From Tubiluchus corallicola (Eukaryota; Priapulida; Priapulimorpha; Priapulimorphida; Tubiluchidae): a stretch of 64,000 nt of DNA. The DNA is taken from positions 310,001-374,000 of the forward strand of contig JAQGDQ010000190.1 in assembly GCA_030141605.1 (NCBI GenBank). The letters run 5' to 3'. Shown here piece after piece: positions 63,868-64,000 of this stretch; the stretch's first letter is position 1, and every line of letters begins with the position of its first letter. A program made the position numbers and the translations under genes. A model generated the notes under the pieces. It had not been told where the DNA came from, ran no database searches, and was given only the letters and a program-made list of their open reading frames with translations.

Positions 63868-63945
63868 TTGTGCGCTACCAGGATTTGAATCCAAAACCTT
63901 GTGCGATTAGGCCACATGCTCTGCCATTTGAGTTACTGGGCCAAC
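63868..63945 (-). mobile_element. tRNA-derived SINE head
   Basis: Minus strand: aactcaaatggcagagca (A box, about 63917-63934) and ggattcaaatcctggta (B box, about 63876-63892) lie at normal tRNA spacing, preceded by gttggcccag. It resembles the tRNA-Thr/Val type. The acceptor stem does not close, so it is a SINE head or tRNA pseudogene; the SINE body would lie below 63868. Confidence 0.65.
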
Positions 63946-64000
63946 TTAGCAGATTTTGTCCCATTTCTGATCCCACTAGTACACAATCAGAATATACTCA

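Noticed and set aside
1-64000. CRISPR arrays, operons, bacterial promoters or prophage
   Set aside because: The sequence is clearly eukaryotic (spliced genes, LINEs, SINEs); the only regular repeat array is a minisatellite without spacers.

Overview
The window is nuclear DNA of an AT-rich invertebrate animal. It has many short exons between GT...AG introns, long gene-poor stretches, decayed non-LTR retrotransposon (LINE) pieces, hAT-type MITEs, several tRNA-like SINE heads, microsatellites and a short interstitial run of the CCCTAA telomere repeat. Nothing bacterial or viral is visible. The phylum cannot be fixed from this sequence alone.

Layout. (1) 179-22220, plus strand: one complete gene, TTI1, rebuilt here as 23 coding exons that splice in frame from ATG 207 to TAG 22220 and give 1083 residues, close to the vertebrate length of about 1090. 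Its introns hold a LINE 3' end, two hAT MITEs, a SINE and a small inverted-repeat element. (2) about 22.5-31.9 kb, plus strand: a run of phase-compatible exon-like segments that I read as the 3' part of a second, unidentified protein-coding gene. A third copy of the hAT MITE lies 77 bp before its best exon. (3) about 32-57 kb: no gene I can defend. This stretch holds LINE remnants (35.0, 36, 46 and 53.4 kb), two pairs of dispersed inverted repeats that pair 28-29 kb with 39 and 49 kb, a foldback at 33.2 kb, a Harbinger-like MITE at 40.6 kb, a 48-copy 18-bp minisatellite at 45 kb, a large inverted repeat with a hammerhead-like core at 47-48 kb, and simple repeats. (4) 58295-61026, plus strand: a two-exon multi-pass membrane protein of the PRRT3/PRRT4 family (460 residues). 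A degenerate 46-76 bp repeat starts in its last codons and runs about 0.9 kb into the 3' region.

The genes are not an operon and share no evident pathway. TTI1 is a housekeeping co-chaperone scaffold for PIKK kinases. The PRRT-like protein is a membrane protein of unknown biochemical role. The middle gene is not recognised. I found no clear new biological system. The most unusual items are the minisatellite, the hammerhead-like inverted repeat, the unidentified gene, and the repeat that crosses the PRRT-like stop codon.
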